From assembly GCF_900168195.1 (NCBI RefSeq), contig NZ_FUYX01000017.1, forward strand, positions 31,420 through 95,419: DNA of 64,000 nt, read 5' to 3'. The notes beneath the pieces are model-generated. The model made no database searches. It worked only from the letters and a program-made list of their open reading frames with translations, and had not been told where the DNA came from. This DNA is from Allobosea thiooxidans. GTDB taxonomy: Bacteria > Pseudomonadota > Alphaproteobacteria > Rhizobiales > Beijerinckiaceae. This document shows, one piece after another, positions 41,845 to 49,547 of the stretch. Position numbers and translations under genes: made by a program. Every line of letters starts with the position of its first letter. Position 1 is the stretch's first letter.

Positions 41845-41963
41845 CAATAAAACCTTTCGTCGCTTGAACCTGTTTTCGCCTTGACGCAACAAACAGTGAG
41901 AGTCATCGTCGAATTCTTAAGTCTTGACCCGCCGAAGAGGCGCCAGTGATCGGGAGGGTTCCC

Positions 41964-42521
41964 ATGCGCAAGCGGTCCGGTTTCATCGCCTTTGTCGCAC
42001 TGACCGGCGCTGCGGTTCTCTCTGTGGCCGGGCCGGCCGCGGCGCAGACCTACAAGGCCGAGGACATCGTCAAGCATTTCGGGCCGGCGGCCGCGCCCAA
42101 GCCGGGTGTCACGCGCGGCCTGTGCGTCGGCACCGAGGCCGAATGCGCCCGGGCGGGACATGCCGTCGAGATCGTCAAGCCGCCGAGCGCCTTCGACCTC
42201 GTGGTGAAATTCAAATACGATTCCGACGTGCTGGAGCCCGAGGCCAAGCTCAATCTCGACGAGTTCGCCAAGGCGCTGAAGGCGCCGCAGCTCTCGGCCC
42301 AGACCTTCATGGTCGAGGGCCATACCGACGCGGCTGGCGCGCCCGGCTACAATCTCAACCTGTCGCAGCGCCGCGCCCAGGCCGTGGTCCGCTATCTCGG
42401 CCAGCATGGGGTGGAAGCGTCGCGGCTGATCGCGAAGGGCTACGGCCAGAGCCGGCCGATCGCCCCCGATCCGCTCTCCGGCGACAATCGCCGGGTCGAG
42501 ACCCGGCTGCGCGCCGAGTGA
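41964..42521 (+). CDS. OmpA-family periplasmic/outer-membrane protein at the head of the tssA operon
   Basis: 185 residues with a signal peptide (GFIAFVALTGAAVLSVAGPAAAQ) and no lipobox cysteine, so it is not a TssJ- or Pal-type lipoprotein. An OmpA-like peptidoglycan-binding domain fills about 75-183 (FKYDSDVLEPEAKLNLDEFAKAL, VEGHTDAAGAPGYNLNLSQRRAQAVVRYL, AKGYGQSRPI, NRRVETRL). CGGGAGGG before the ATG at 41964 fixes the start. It is 67 bp upstream of tssA in the same direction. Its place suggests a TagL-like cell-wall anchor or a helper for a membrane complex that lacks TssJ; that is inference. Confidence 0.85.
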   Translation: MRKRSGFIAFVALTGAAVLSVAGPAAAQTYKAEDIVKHFGPAAAPKPGVTRGLCVGTEAECARAGHAVEIVKPPSAFDLVVKFKYDSDVLEPEAKLNLDEFAKALKAPQLSAQTFMVEGHTDAAGAPGYNLNLSQRRAQAVVRYLGQHGVEASRLIAKGYGQSRPIAPDPLSGDNRRVETRLRAE

Positions 42522-42588
42522 ACGGCGCGGCCTGACCGATGCGGCGAAGCGGCCCGTGCCCGGGCCGCCTGTCCTGTGAGCGGGGTGG

Positions 42589-44025
42589 ATGATGGCGGGC
42601 CTGAATTTCGCCGAGCTGACGAAGCCCGTTTCGGCCGCCGAGCCCTGCGGGCCGGATCTCGAGGACGACAACGACTTCATGAACGTCACGGCGCGGCTCG
42701 AGGTCGCGCTGCCGGCATCGTATTTCCGCCGCGATGATGACGGGAGGCAGGTCGCCTTCGATCGCTCGACCATCGAGTTTCCGGCGGCCTTCGCCGATCT
42801 GGGTGGGCTGCTCGAGCGCTCGCGCGACCTGCGGCTCCTCGTGCTCGCGGCGAAGCTGGCCATTCTCAACCGCGACGTCCCGGGGTTCGCGGCCGGCCTC
42901 TCAGCCATGGCGGACCTCCTCGGCGAGCGCTGGGGCGAGGTGCATCCGCGCGCGGCGGATGGCGACGTCGTCATGCGCGAAGTGGCGCTCCAGGGGCTCG
43001 ATGAGCTGGCGACGGTGGTGCTGCCGCTGCAGCATGCGCCGCTCTTCGTCAGCCGCCGGATCGGGCCGTTCGCGTTCCGCAGCCAGCTCGTCGCCAGCGG
43101 CGAGACGAGGCTCGTCGAGGGTGAGCAGCATCCCGATGCCGGCGCGATCCAGGCGGCGCTGGGCGAGGTCGAGGTCGAGGAGCTGGTCGCGACGCTCGGC
43201 CATGTCAACGCGGCGCGCGACGCGCTCGCCCGGCTGGGTGCGATCTGGCGCGAGAAGGTCGGTGCCGATCATCCGCTCGGCTTTCCGCGCCTGGCGACAC
43301 TGCTCGACCAGATCGCCACCTTCCTCGACGCTGCGGTGGCACGGCGCGTTCCGGGTCATCAGGCCTCCGGAGCCCAGGCTGCGGCGAGCGGTGCGCCGGC
43401 GCCGGCAGCGGGCTCCGCCAGCTTCGGTCCGGGCAGCGTTTCGAACATCCTCCAAGTGAAGGATACGCTGGCTGCCTGCCTCGGCTACTTTCGCAAAACC
43501 GAGCCTTCGAGCCCGGCCGTCCTGCTTATCGGGCAGGCGCAGCAGCTGATCGGCAAGTCGTTGATCGAGGTGATCCAGATCATGTTCCCCGAACATGTCG
43601 ACAAGGCCGTCATCGAGATCGGCGAGGCCCGCCGGTTCCGGCTGCCGCTCGAGCGGCTGCCGGCGCCCGACGGCCTCGATGCCGAGAGCTACGCGGCGGA
43701 AGCCGGCGACGCCGATGACGGCGTGGCTCTCGACGAAGAGAGTGGCGAGGCCGGTGCGACGGAGGCCGCCGAGGGCGGCGGCGATGTTGCGGAGGCCGAG
43801 GCGGTATCCGCTGTGGAAGCGGGCTCCGGCGGGGCGATGATCGCCAGCCGCGCCGACGCGGTGAACGCGATGCGGGCGGTCGCTAGCTTCTATCGCCTGG
43901 CAGAGCCCTCGCATCCGACGCCGCTCCTGATGGACAAGGCCTGCGCCCTGGCGCAGCATGATTTCATGTCGCTTCTCGGCAATATCCTGCCAGATGTCGC
44001 GCAGGTTCCAGGGGATGACAGCTAG
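42589..44025 (+). CDS. tssA: T6SS protein TssA (ImpA N-terminal family)
   Basis: 478 residues. The N-terminal ImpA_N region (about 5-130) has the family order PVSAAEPCGPDLEDDNDF, then DLGGLLERSRDLRLLVLAAKLAIL, GFAAGLSAMADLLGERWGEVHPRA and MREVALQGL. The middle is Ala-rich and the C-terminal part helical (VKDTLAACLGYFRKTEPSSPAVLLIGQAQQLI, MRAVASFYRLAEPSHPTPLLMDKA). TssA primes and coordinates sheath and tube polymerisation from the baseplate. Two adjacent ATGs (42589 and 42592) are possible starts. It lies between the OmpA-family gene and tssB, 122 bp from the latter. Confidence 0.93.
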   Translation: MMAGLNFAELTKPVSAAEPCGPDLEDDNDFMNVTARLEVALPASYFRRDDDGRQVAFDRSTIEFPAAFADLGGLLERSRDLRLLVLAAKLAILNRDVPGFAAGLSAMADLLGERWGEVHPRAADGDVVMREVALQGLDELATVVLPLQHAPLFVSRRIGPFAFRSQLVASGETRLVEGEQHPDAGAIQAALGEVEVEELVATLGHVNAARDALARLGAIWREKVGADHPLGFPRLATLLDQIATFLDAAVARRVPGHQASGAQAAASGAPAPAAGSASFGPGSVSNILQVKDTLAACLGYFRKTEPSSPAVLLIGQAQQLIGKSLIEVIQIMFPEHVDKAVIEIGEARRFRLPLERLPAPDGLDAESYAAEAGDADDGVALDEESGEAGATEAAEGGGDVAEAEAVSAVEAGSGGAMIASRADAVNAMRAVASFYRLAEPSHPTPLLMDKACALAQHDFMSLLGNILPDVAQVPGDDS

Positions 44026-44045
44026 GGAAATTTTTCGCCGTTGCT

Positions 44046-44076
44046 TTGAACCTCCCGCGACGCCCGGGAAACTATA
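44046..44076 (+). promoter_or_regulatory. Weak candidate sigma-70-like promoter ahead of tssB
   Basis: TTGAAC (44046-44051) is followed 18 bases later by AACTAT (44070-44075), in an otherwise GC-rich 122-bp gap between tssA and tssB. The -10 is poor and this may be chance, but the gap is longer than needed for read-through and an internal start for tssBC-hcp would make sense. Confidence 0.25.
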
Positions 44077-44147
44077 TCGATGACGGACGAAAACGGATAG
44101 GATGTCACGTTACGTCGGCGTGGCACGAATGCAGAGGGGCACGTCAC

Positions 44148-44675
44148 ATGGCCGGGGATTCAGGACAGAAGTTCATCCGCCGCAACCGACCGCCTCGGGT
44201 GCATATCACCTACGAGGACCCCTACAACGCCGAGCAGAAGATCGAGCTGCCCTTCGTGATGGGCGTGCTGGCGGACCTGTCCGGCAACGCCTCCGCGGTC
44301 GAAAAGCCGGATATCAGCCAGCGCAAGTTCCTCGATTTCGACATGGACAATTTCGATCAGCGCATGGCTGCGATCGAGCCCGCCGTCGCCTTCAACGTGC
44401 CCAACAAGCTGGGCGGGAACGGCGACGAGAAGCTCTCGGTGGCGCTCAAATTCTCGAAGTTCGAGGATTTCGGCCCGGCTGCCGTCGCCCGCCAGATCCC
44501 GGCGACGGCCAAGCTCCTGGAGGCGCGCGAGCAGCTCGCCAACCTGCTGCGCTACATGGACGGCAAGATGGCCGCCAGCGACCAGATCAAGGCGCTTCTC
44601 GCCGATCCGCAGCTGATGGCGGCGCTCAAGGACAGGCTCGGCAAGGCCGAACCGTCCGGGGACAAGGCGAACTGA
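44148..44675 (+). CDS. tssB: T6SS contractile sheath small subunit TssB (VipA)
   Basis: 175 residues. The N-terminus QKFIRRNRPPRVHITYEDPYNAEQKIELPFVMGVLADLSG is the TssB hallmark. RKFLDFDMDNFDQRMAAIEP and VALKFSKFEDFGPAAVARQIP follow, with a helical end (LLRYMDGKMAASDQIKALLADPQLMAALKDRL). It forms the sheath with TssC around the Hcp tube and is recycled by TssH. The ATG at 44148 follows AGAGGGG about 8 bases upstream; upstream in-frame codons are not family-like. Confidence 0.96.
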   Translation: MAGDSGQKFIRRNRPPRVHITYEDPYNAEQKIELPFVMGVLADLSGNASAVEKPDISQRKFLDFDMDNFDQRMAAIEPAVAFNVPNKLGGNGDEKLSVALKFSKFEDFGPAAVARQIPATAKLLEAREQLANLLRYMDGKMAASDQIKALLADPQLMAALKDRLGKAEPSGDKAN

Positions 44676-44715
44676 GGGCAGGGCGCGGGCCCGCCGCGAG
44701 AGCGTTGTGCGAAAG

Positions 44716-44734
44716 GCGGGAACCGGTTTCCCGC
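44716..44734. repeat. Near-perfect palindrome in the tssB-tssC gap
   Basis: GCGGGAACCGGTTTCCCGC is a 19-nt near-palindrome (one mismatch about the centre) able to form a hairpin, in the 171-bp gap between tssB and tssC. Similar sequences are widespread intergenic elements in Hyphomicrobiales, which is from memory. It is not followed by a T-tract, so transcription probably continues into tssC. Confidence 0.5.
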
Positions 44735-44846
44735 AGGAGTCAGCCTCTCACGGTGTCGAAACGATCGGGTTCTTCGCATTCGGGCGGTTCCGGCTGAAGG
44801 CGAGGCGATCGCGGGTCCGCTGGGCGGTTAAGCGAGCGAGGCGGCA

Positions 44847-46352
44847 ATGGCAGCGGAAGCACAGACCCAGCAGCCCGGGACAGCGGCTGTAGAGACCCGC
44901 GAGGTCGACGACTTCTCGGCGATCCTGAAGCAGAGCTTCAAGCCCAAGACGGAGCGGGCGGCGACCGAGGTCGAGAATGCGGTCGCGACCCTGGTCAACC
45001 AGGCGCTGGCGGATCAGAGCCTGATCAAGACCGACGTCATCGACACGATCGAGGAGATGATCGCCCGGCTCGATGCCAAGCTCTCCGAGCAGATGAACGA
45101 GGTGCTGCACGCGCCCGAATACCAGAAGATCGAGAGCGCTTGGCGCGGGCTCAACTACCTCGTCTTCAACTCCGAGACGGACTCGCAGTTGAAGATCAAG
45201 GTGATGAACGTCTCCAAGAACGAGCTCTACCGAAACCTCAAGACCTTCCCCGGTGCGCGCTGGGACCAGAGCCCGCTGTTCAAGCAGGTCTATGAGCAGG
45301 AGTTCGGGCAGCTCGGCGGCCAGCCCTTTGGCTGCCTGGTCGGCGACTATCACTTCAGCCATGTGCCGACGGATGTGCAATTGCTGCGCGACCTCTCGAA
45401 GGTCGCGGCCGCGGCCCATGCCCCCTTCTTCACCGGGGCGGACCCGATGCTGATGGGCATGGACAGCTGGACAGAGCTGTCGAACCCGCGCGATCTCGGC
45501 AAGGTCTTCGATACGCCGGACTACGCCGCCTGGAAGGGCCTGCGCGACGCCGCGGATTCCCGCTTCGTCGGCCTGTGCCTGCCGCGCGTGCTGTCGCGCG
45601 TGCCCTACGGCGCCAAGTCCGAACCGGTCGAGGAATTCGCCTTCGAGGAGGACACGGACGGCCACCGGGGCGAGAAATACGCCTGGATGAATGCCGCCTA
45701 TGCGATGGCGGTCAACATCAACCGCGCCTTCAAGGAATATGGCTGGTGCACGCGCATCCGCGGCGTCCAGTCGGGCGGCGAGGTGCTCAACCTGCCGACC
45801 CATACCTTCCCGACCGATGATGGCGGCGTCGATCTGAAATGCCCGACCGAGATCGCGATCAGCGACCGGCGCGAGGCGGAGCTGGCGAAATCCGGCCTGA
45901 TCCCGCTGATCCACCGCAAGAACACCGACAAGGCGGCCTTCATCGGCGCGCAGTCGCTCTACAAGCCCAAGGCCTATTCCGGGCCGGACGGCGTGGCGGC
46001 GACCGCCTCCGACAACCTCTCGGCCCGGCTGCCCTACATGTTCGCGGTCTCGCGCTTCGCGCACTACCTGAAGTGCATGGTTCGCGACAAGATCGGTTCC
46101 TACAAGGAAAAGGAGCCGCTGCGACGCTGGCTGCAGGAGTGGATCACCGAATATGTCGACGGCGATCCGATCAATTCCAGCGAGGAGACGAAGGCGCGGC
46201 GCCCGCTCTCCGATGCGCGCATCGACGTCTTCGACGACGAGGAGAACCCTGGCTACTATTCGGCCAAGTTCTATCTGCGGCCGCACTTCCAGCTCGAAGG
46301 CATGGATATCGGCCTGAGCCTGGTCTCGCGACTGCCGGCTCCCAAGCAGTGA
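44847..46352 (+). CDS. tssC: T6SS contractile sheath large subunit TssC (VipB)
   Basis: 501 residues, typical. Marks of the family are KIESAWRGLNYLV, FGCLVGDYHFSH, LRDLSKVAAAAHAPFFTGADP, RFVGLCLPRVLSRVPYGAKS and KYAWMNAAYAMAVNINRAFKEYGWC. Near the C-terminus are YMFAVSRFAHYLKCMVRDKIGSY and FYLRPHFQLEGMDIGLSLVSRLP. It pairs with TssB to form the contractile sheath. It is followed at once by a stem-loop (46353-46377) and then hcp. Confidence 0.96.
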   Translation: MAAEAQTQQPGTAAVETREVDDFSAILKQSFKPKTERAATEVENAVATLVNQALADQSLIKTDVIDTIEEMIARLDAKLSEQMNEVLHAPEYQKIESAWRGLNYLVFNSETDSQLKIKVMNVSKNELYRNLKTFPGARWDQSPLFKQVYEQEFGQLGGQPFGCLVGDYHFSHVPTDVQLLRDLSKVAAAAHAPFFTGADPMLMGMDSWTELSNPRDLGKVFDTPDYAAWKGLRDAADSRFVGLCLPRVLSRVPYGAKSEPVEEFAFEEDTDGHRGEKYAWMNAAYAMAVNINRAFKEYGWCTRIRGVQSGGEVLNLPTHTFPTDDGGVDLKCPTEIAISDRREAELAKSGLIPLIHRKNTDKAAFIGAQSLYKPKAYSGPDGVAATASDNLSARLPYMFAVSRFAHYLKCMVRDKIGSYKEKEPLRRWLQEWITEYVDGDPINSSEETKARRPLSDARIDVFDDEENPGYYSAKFYLRPHFQLEGMDIGLSLVSRLPAPKQ

Positions 46353-46377
46353 CCGTCACCTGATCCGCAGGTGACGG
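46353..46377 (+). promoter_or_regulatory. Stem-loop directly after the tssC stop, upstream of hcp
   Basis: CCGTCACCTG (46353-46362) and CAGGTGACGG (46368-46377) form a perfect 10-bp stem with a 5-base loop, starting at the base after the tssC stop. It lacks a T-tract. It may slow exonucleases on the tssC mRNA or mark a processing point ahead of hcp. Confidence 0.7.
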
Positions 46378-46488
46378 CGACGACGAGGATCCGCGACGCC
46401 GGCCGCTCGAACCGGCGCGACAGGAGACGTGTGCCCGCAACCCGCGCGCTGCGGCGGGCGGTCCTGCAACCCCACCCTGGAGGGAAAC

Positions 46489-46974
46489 ATGGCTAACGAC
46501 TTCCTGCTCAAGATCGACGAGATCAAGGGCGAAACCAAGGACAAGACCCACAAGGACACGATCGCGGTCGATTCCTTTTCCTGGGGCATCGCCAATGCCG
46601 GCTCCTACGCCTCCAATTCCGGCGGCGGCGCGGGCAAAGCGAGCTTCCAGGACATCCACTTCACCGCGCCGGTGAGCAAGGCCTCGCCGAACCTCGCGAT
46701 GTTCTGCGCCAGCGGCAAGTACATCAAGAAGGCGGTGCTCTACGTCCGCAAGCAGGGCGACACGCCGCAGGAATACTACACGGTGACGCTCGAGGACCTG
46801 CTGGTGTCGAGCTATCAGTCCGGCGACGCGGCGGGCGGCCCCAGCATCCCGACGGACCAGTTCTCGCTGAACTACGCCAAGATCGAGTTCAAGTACCGGC
46901 CGCAGAAGGACGATCAGTCGCTCGACTCGGCCGTCGAGATGAAGTGGGACGTCAAGGGCACCTCGAAGGCCTGA
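46489..46974 (+). CDS. hcp: T6SS tube protein Hcp
   Basis: 161 residues, typical Hcp1 family. The sequence MANDFLLKIDEIKGETKDK, then VDSFSWGIANAG, KASFQDIHFTAPVSKASP and GDTPQEYYTVTLEDLLVSSYQSG is diagnostic. The end, FKYRPQKDDQSLDSAVEMKWDVK, is usual. Hexamers stack into the inner tube and are secreted. A strong TGGAGGG ribosome-binding site seven bases before the ATG at 46489 fits its high expression. It is flanked by two stem-loops without T-tracts (46353-46377 and 46981-47011), which may stabilise an hcp-only mRNA. Confidence 0.97.
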   Translation: MANDFLLKIDEIKGETKDKTHKDTIAVDSFSWGIANAGSYASNSGGGAGKASFQDIHFTAPVSKASPNLAMFCASGKYIKKAVLYVRKQGDTPQEYYTVTLEDLLVSSYQSGDAAGGPSIPTDQFSLNYAKIEFKYRPQKDDQSLDSAVEMKWDVKGTSKA

Positions 46975-46980
46975 AACCGC

Positions 46981-47011
46981 GCGCCCCGGCCCCGGGATGG
47001 AGCCGGGGCGC
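46981..47011 (+). promoter_or_regulatory. Stem-loop after hcp, before tssE
   Basis: GCGCCCCGGC (46981-46990) and GCCGGGGCGC (47002-47011) form a perfect 10-bp GC-only stem with an 11-base loop, six bases after the hcp stop. It has no following T-tract, so partial termination or 3'-end protection of hcp mRNA is more likely than full termination. A possible tssE start (46997) lies in the loop and would be hidden. Confidence 0.75.
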
Positions 47012-47032
47012 CCTACCTTCGGACGCCGTGCC

Positions 47033-47581
47033 ATGGTCGATCCCGTCGCGAAGAAGCGGTTGCGGCCGCCTTTGATGTTCGCCTTCCGCGAGGCGCATCT
47101 GGAGAAGGATGCGAAGACCGCGCTCGACCTCAGGGACGAGGGCGGCGAGAGGGTGATCGCCCAGCGCCGCTCCGCGCCGCGCGCGGCCATCTCCGAGCCG
47201 AAGCTCAGGCGCGAGATCGCGATCGATCTCGAGGCGCTGGTCAACACGGTCAATCTCGCCTCGGCGATGGACCTCTCCGGGATGGAGCATGTCCGGCGCT
47301 CGATCCTCAACCATGGCTTCCCGGACATGACGCGGCTGTCGATCGACGAGCACCGCGTCGACGCCATCCGCAGCGACCTGGCCGAGGTGCTGAGCGGCTA
47401 CGAGCCGCGCCTGATCCGCGACACGATCGCGGTGGTGCGCGACGACACGCTCGACGCCGCCGAGCTCAAGGTGCGCTTCCTCGTGCGGGCGGACCTGAAC
47501 TGCGAGCCGCTCAACGTGCCGATCCAGTTCGTCGCCGATCTGGAGCTCGATACCGGCAAGATCGCGATCAGGGGGCGGTGA
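47033..47581 (+). CDS. tssE: T6SS baseplate protein TssE (gp25-like)
   Basis: 182 residues from the ATG at 47033. A start at 46997 would add 12 residues but falls in the hcp terminator-like loop. The family marks are the basic start (KKRLRPPLMFAFRE), LRREIAIDLEALVNTVNLAS, HVRRSILNHGFPDMTRLS and IRSDLAEVLSGYEPRLI. The C-terminal strand region includes PIQFVADLELDTGKIAI. TssE is the gp25-like baseplate wedge that starts sheath assembly. It is 4 bp from tssF, so these two are tightly linked. Confidence 0.9.
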   Translation: MVDPVAKKRLRPPLMFAFREAHLEKDAKTALDLRDEGGERVIAQRRSAPRAAISEPKLRREIAIDLEALVNTVNLASAMDLSGMEHVRRSILNHGFPDMTRLSIDEHRVDAIRSDLAEVLSGYEPRLIRDTIAVVRDDTLDAAELKVRFLVRADLNCEPLNVPIQFVADLELDTGKIAIRGR

Positions 47582-47585
47582 GGCG

Positions 47586-49547
47586 ATGAACCAGGAGTTT
47601 CTCGATCTCTACAATCAGGAACTCCGGCTCTTCATGGAGCACAGCAAGGAGTTCGCCGAGGAATATCCGGGCATCGCGGAACGGCTCGGCGGGCTCGTCG
47701 GCGAGCGCATGGACCCGATGGTCGGCGGCCTGCTGGAGGGCGCTGCCTTCCTCGCCGCCCGGGTACAGCTCAAGCTCAAGCACGAGTTCCCCGAATTCAC
47801 GAACAACCTCCTCGAGCAGCTCCTGCCGAACTATCTCGCGCCGACGCCGTCGGCGCTGCTGGCGGGGCTGACGCCGCCTTACTCCGACCCAGGCTTGCGC
47901 GAAGGCGTCCGGATTCCGCGCGGCTCCTATATCGACGCCACCTATCTCGAGCGGGACCGGCGCATCGCTTGTCGCTATCGGCTGGGCGCCGACATCACGC
48001 TCTGGCCCTTCGAGATCGCGGCGGCCGAGTACATTCCGGCGCCGGGCGGGCTGCAGGCGCTCGGCATCAGGGCCGGGGGCCGCGCGCTGGCTGGCCTGCG
48101 CCTGACTCTGACGCATCGCGTCATGGCCGATCCTGCGCAGGAACCTTCGTCGGCCGAGGCGCTCAAGAACCCGGCGAGCTGGTTCGCCGGCTGCCGCACC
48201 CGGGAGCTGAGCGTCCATCTGCTGGGTAATGAGGGCGATGCGGTCGCGCTCTACGAGCAACTCTTCGCCAACTGCATCGGCATCCATTTCCGCCATCTCG
48301 ACGCGTTCGGCGACCCGGTGGTGACGCCGGCCGAGGGCTGCCGATTGGAACAGATCGGCTTCGACGAGGACGAGGCGCTGCTGCCGGCCGATCCGCGCGT
48401 GTTCCGCGGCTTCGAGCTGCTGCGGGAACTGTTCTGGTTCCCGCGCAAGTTCCTCGGCTTCCGGCTGGAGGGGCTGGCTGCGGTCATGCCGAAGCTCACC
48501 GCCAGGACGGTCGAGGTCGTCTTCGTCTTCGACGAGGTCAATGCCCGGCTGCCGGGCGCGGTGCGCAAGGAGATGTTCGCGCTCTATGCGGCGCCCGCCA
48601 TCAACCTGTTCGAGAAGACCGCCGACCGCATCCCGGTGAGGACGAACCAGCACGAATTCCATGTCGTGCCCGATCGCAGCCGCGCGCTCGACTACGAGCC
48701 GCACAGCATCCTCTCCGTCCATGCGCATTATGTCGGCGGGCGCGAGAAGCAGCCGGTGCACCCGCTCTATTCCTCGCCCGAGGGCGCCTCGCCGGTGCAG
48801 GGGCTGCACTACACGCAGCGCCGGCTGCCGCGCCGGCGCTCCTCGGCGGAGCGGCGGCAGGGCCGCGCCTCAGACTACACCGGCACGGAGATGTTCCTGT
48901 CGCTGGTCGAGCCGGCGGGCGTGTCGGATTCGGCGTCGGTGGCCGAGCTCAGCGTGCGCGCGCTCTGCTCCAACCGGCATCTGCCCGAGCATCTGCCGAC
49001 CGGGATCGGCGGTGCCGACTTCAAGCTGATCGACAATGTCTCGCTCGACGTCGCCTGCCTCGCCGGGCCGACGCCGCCGCGCGAGCCGATCGTTTCCCAG
49101 CTCAGGCTCCGGGCCGAGACGGCCGCGACCGGCGTCGTCACCTGGCGGCTGATCAACCTGCTGAGCCTCAACCAGCTCGGCCTCGTCCAGCGCGGAGCCG
49201 GGCGGAACGGCGAGGCGCTGCGCGAATTGCTCTCGCTCTTCGCCGATCTCGCCGACAGCGCCACCGAACGGCGCATCCGCGGCATCAAGGATGTCGACAG
49301 CCGTGTGGTGGTGCGCCGCTTTCCGCAGCGGGCCGGCACGGGCGCTGCGCGCGGCCTGGAGATCACCGTGCTGCTCGACGAGAAGGCGTTCGAAGGCTCC
49401 GGGGTCTTCCTGCTCGGAGCGGTGCTCGACCGTTTCTTCGCCGAATACGCGGCGATGAACCATTTCACCCAGACCGTGATCCGCACGGTGGAGCGCGGCG
49501 AGGTGATGCGCTTTCCGCCGCGCGCCGGAGCGAGGCGAATCCTGTGA
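47586..49547 (+). CDS. tssF: T6SS baseplate protein TssF
   Basis: 653 residues. The N-terminus (FLDLYNQELRLFMEHSKEFAEEYPGIAERLG) and the following DPMVGGLLEGAAFLAARVQLKLKHEFPEFTNNLLEQLLPNYLAPTPS are the classic TssF/VasA opening. It ends with FFAEYAAMNHFTQTVIRTVERGEVMRFPPRAG, the usual C-terminus. It forms the baseplate wedge with TssG, TssE and TssK. The stop overlaps the tssG GTG start (GTGA), coupling the two proteins. The Shine-Dalgarno GAGG sits partly in the tssE stop codon. Confidence 0.95.
   Translation: MNQEFLDLYNQELRLFMEHSKEFAEEYPGIAERLGGLVGERMDPMVGGLLEGAAFLAARVQLKLKHEFPEFTNNLLEQLLPNYLAPTPSALLAGLTPPYSDPGLREGVRIPRGSYIDATYLERDRRIACRYRLGADITLWPFEIAAAEYIPAPGGLQALGIRAGGRALAGLRLTLTHRVMADPAQEPSSAEALKNPASWFAGCRTRELSVHLLGNEGDAVALYEQLFANCIGIHFRHLDAFGDPVVTPAEGCRLEQIGFDEDEALLPADPRVFRGFELLRELFWFPRKFLGFRLEGLAAVMPKLTARTVEVVFVFDEVNARLPGAVRKEMFALYAAPAINLFEKTADRIPVRTNQHEFHVVPDRSRALDYEPHSILSVHAHYVGGREKQPVHPLYSSPEGASPVQGLHYTQRRLPRRRSSAERRQGRASDYTGTEMFLSLVEPAGVSDSASVAELSVRALCSNRHLPEHLPTGIGGADFKLIDNVSLDVACLAGPTPPREPIVSQLRLRAETAATGVVTWRLINLLSLNQLGLVQRGAGRNGEALRELLSLFADLADSATERRIRGIKDVDSRVVVRRFPQRAGTGAARGLEITVLLDEKAFEGSGVFLLGAVLDRFFAEYAAMNHFTQTVIRTVERGEVMRFPPRAGARRIL

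Noticed and set aside
46981..47011. Full rho-independent terminator after hcp
   Set aside because: The stem is strong but the bases after it (CCTACC) are not a T-tract, and tssE-tssF-tssG-tssH would need another promoter. I list it as a stem-loop only.
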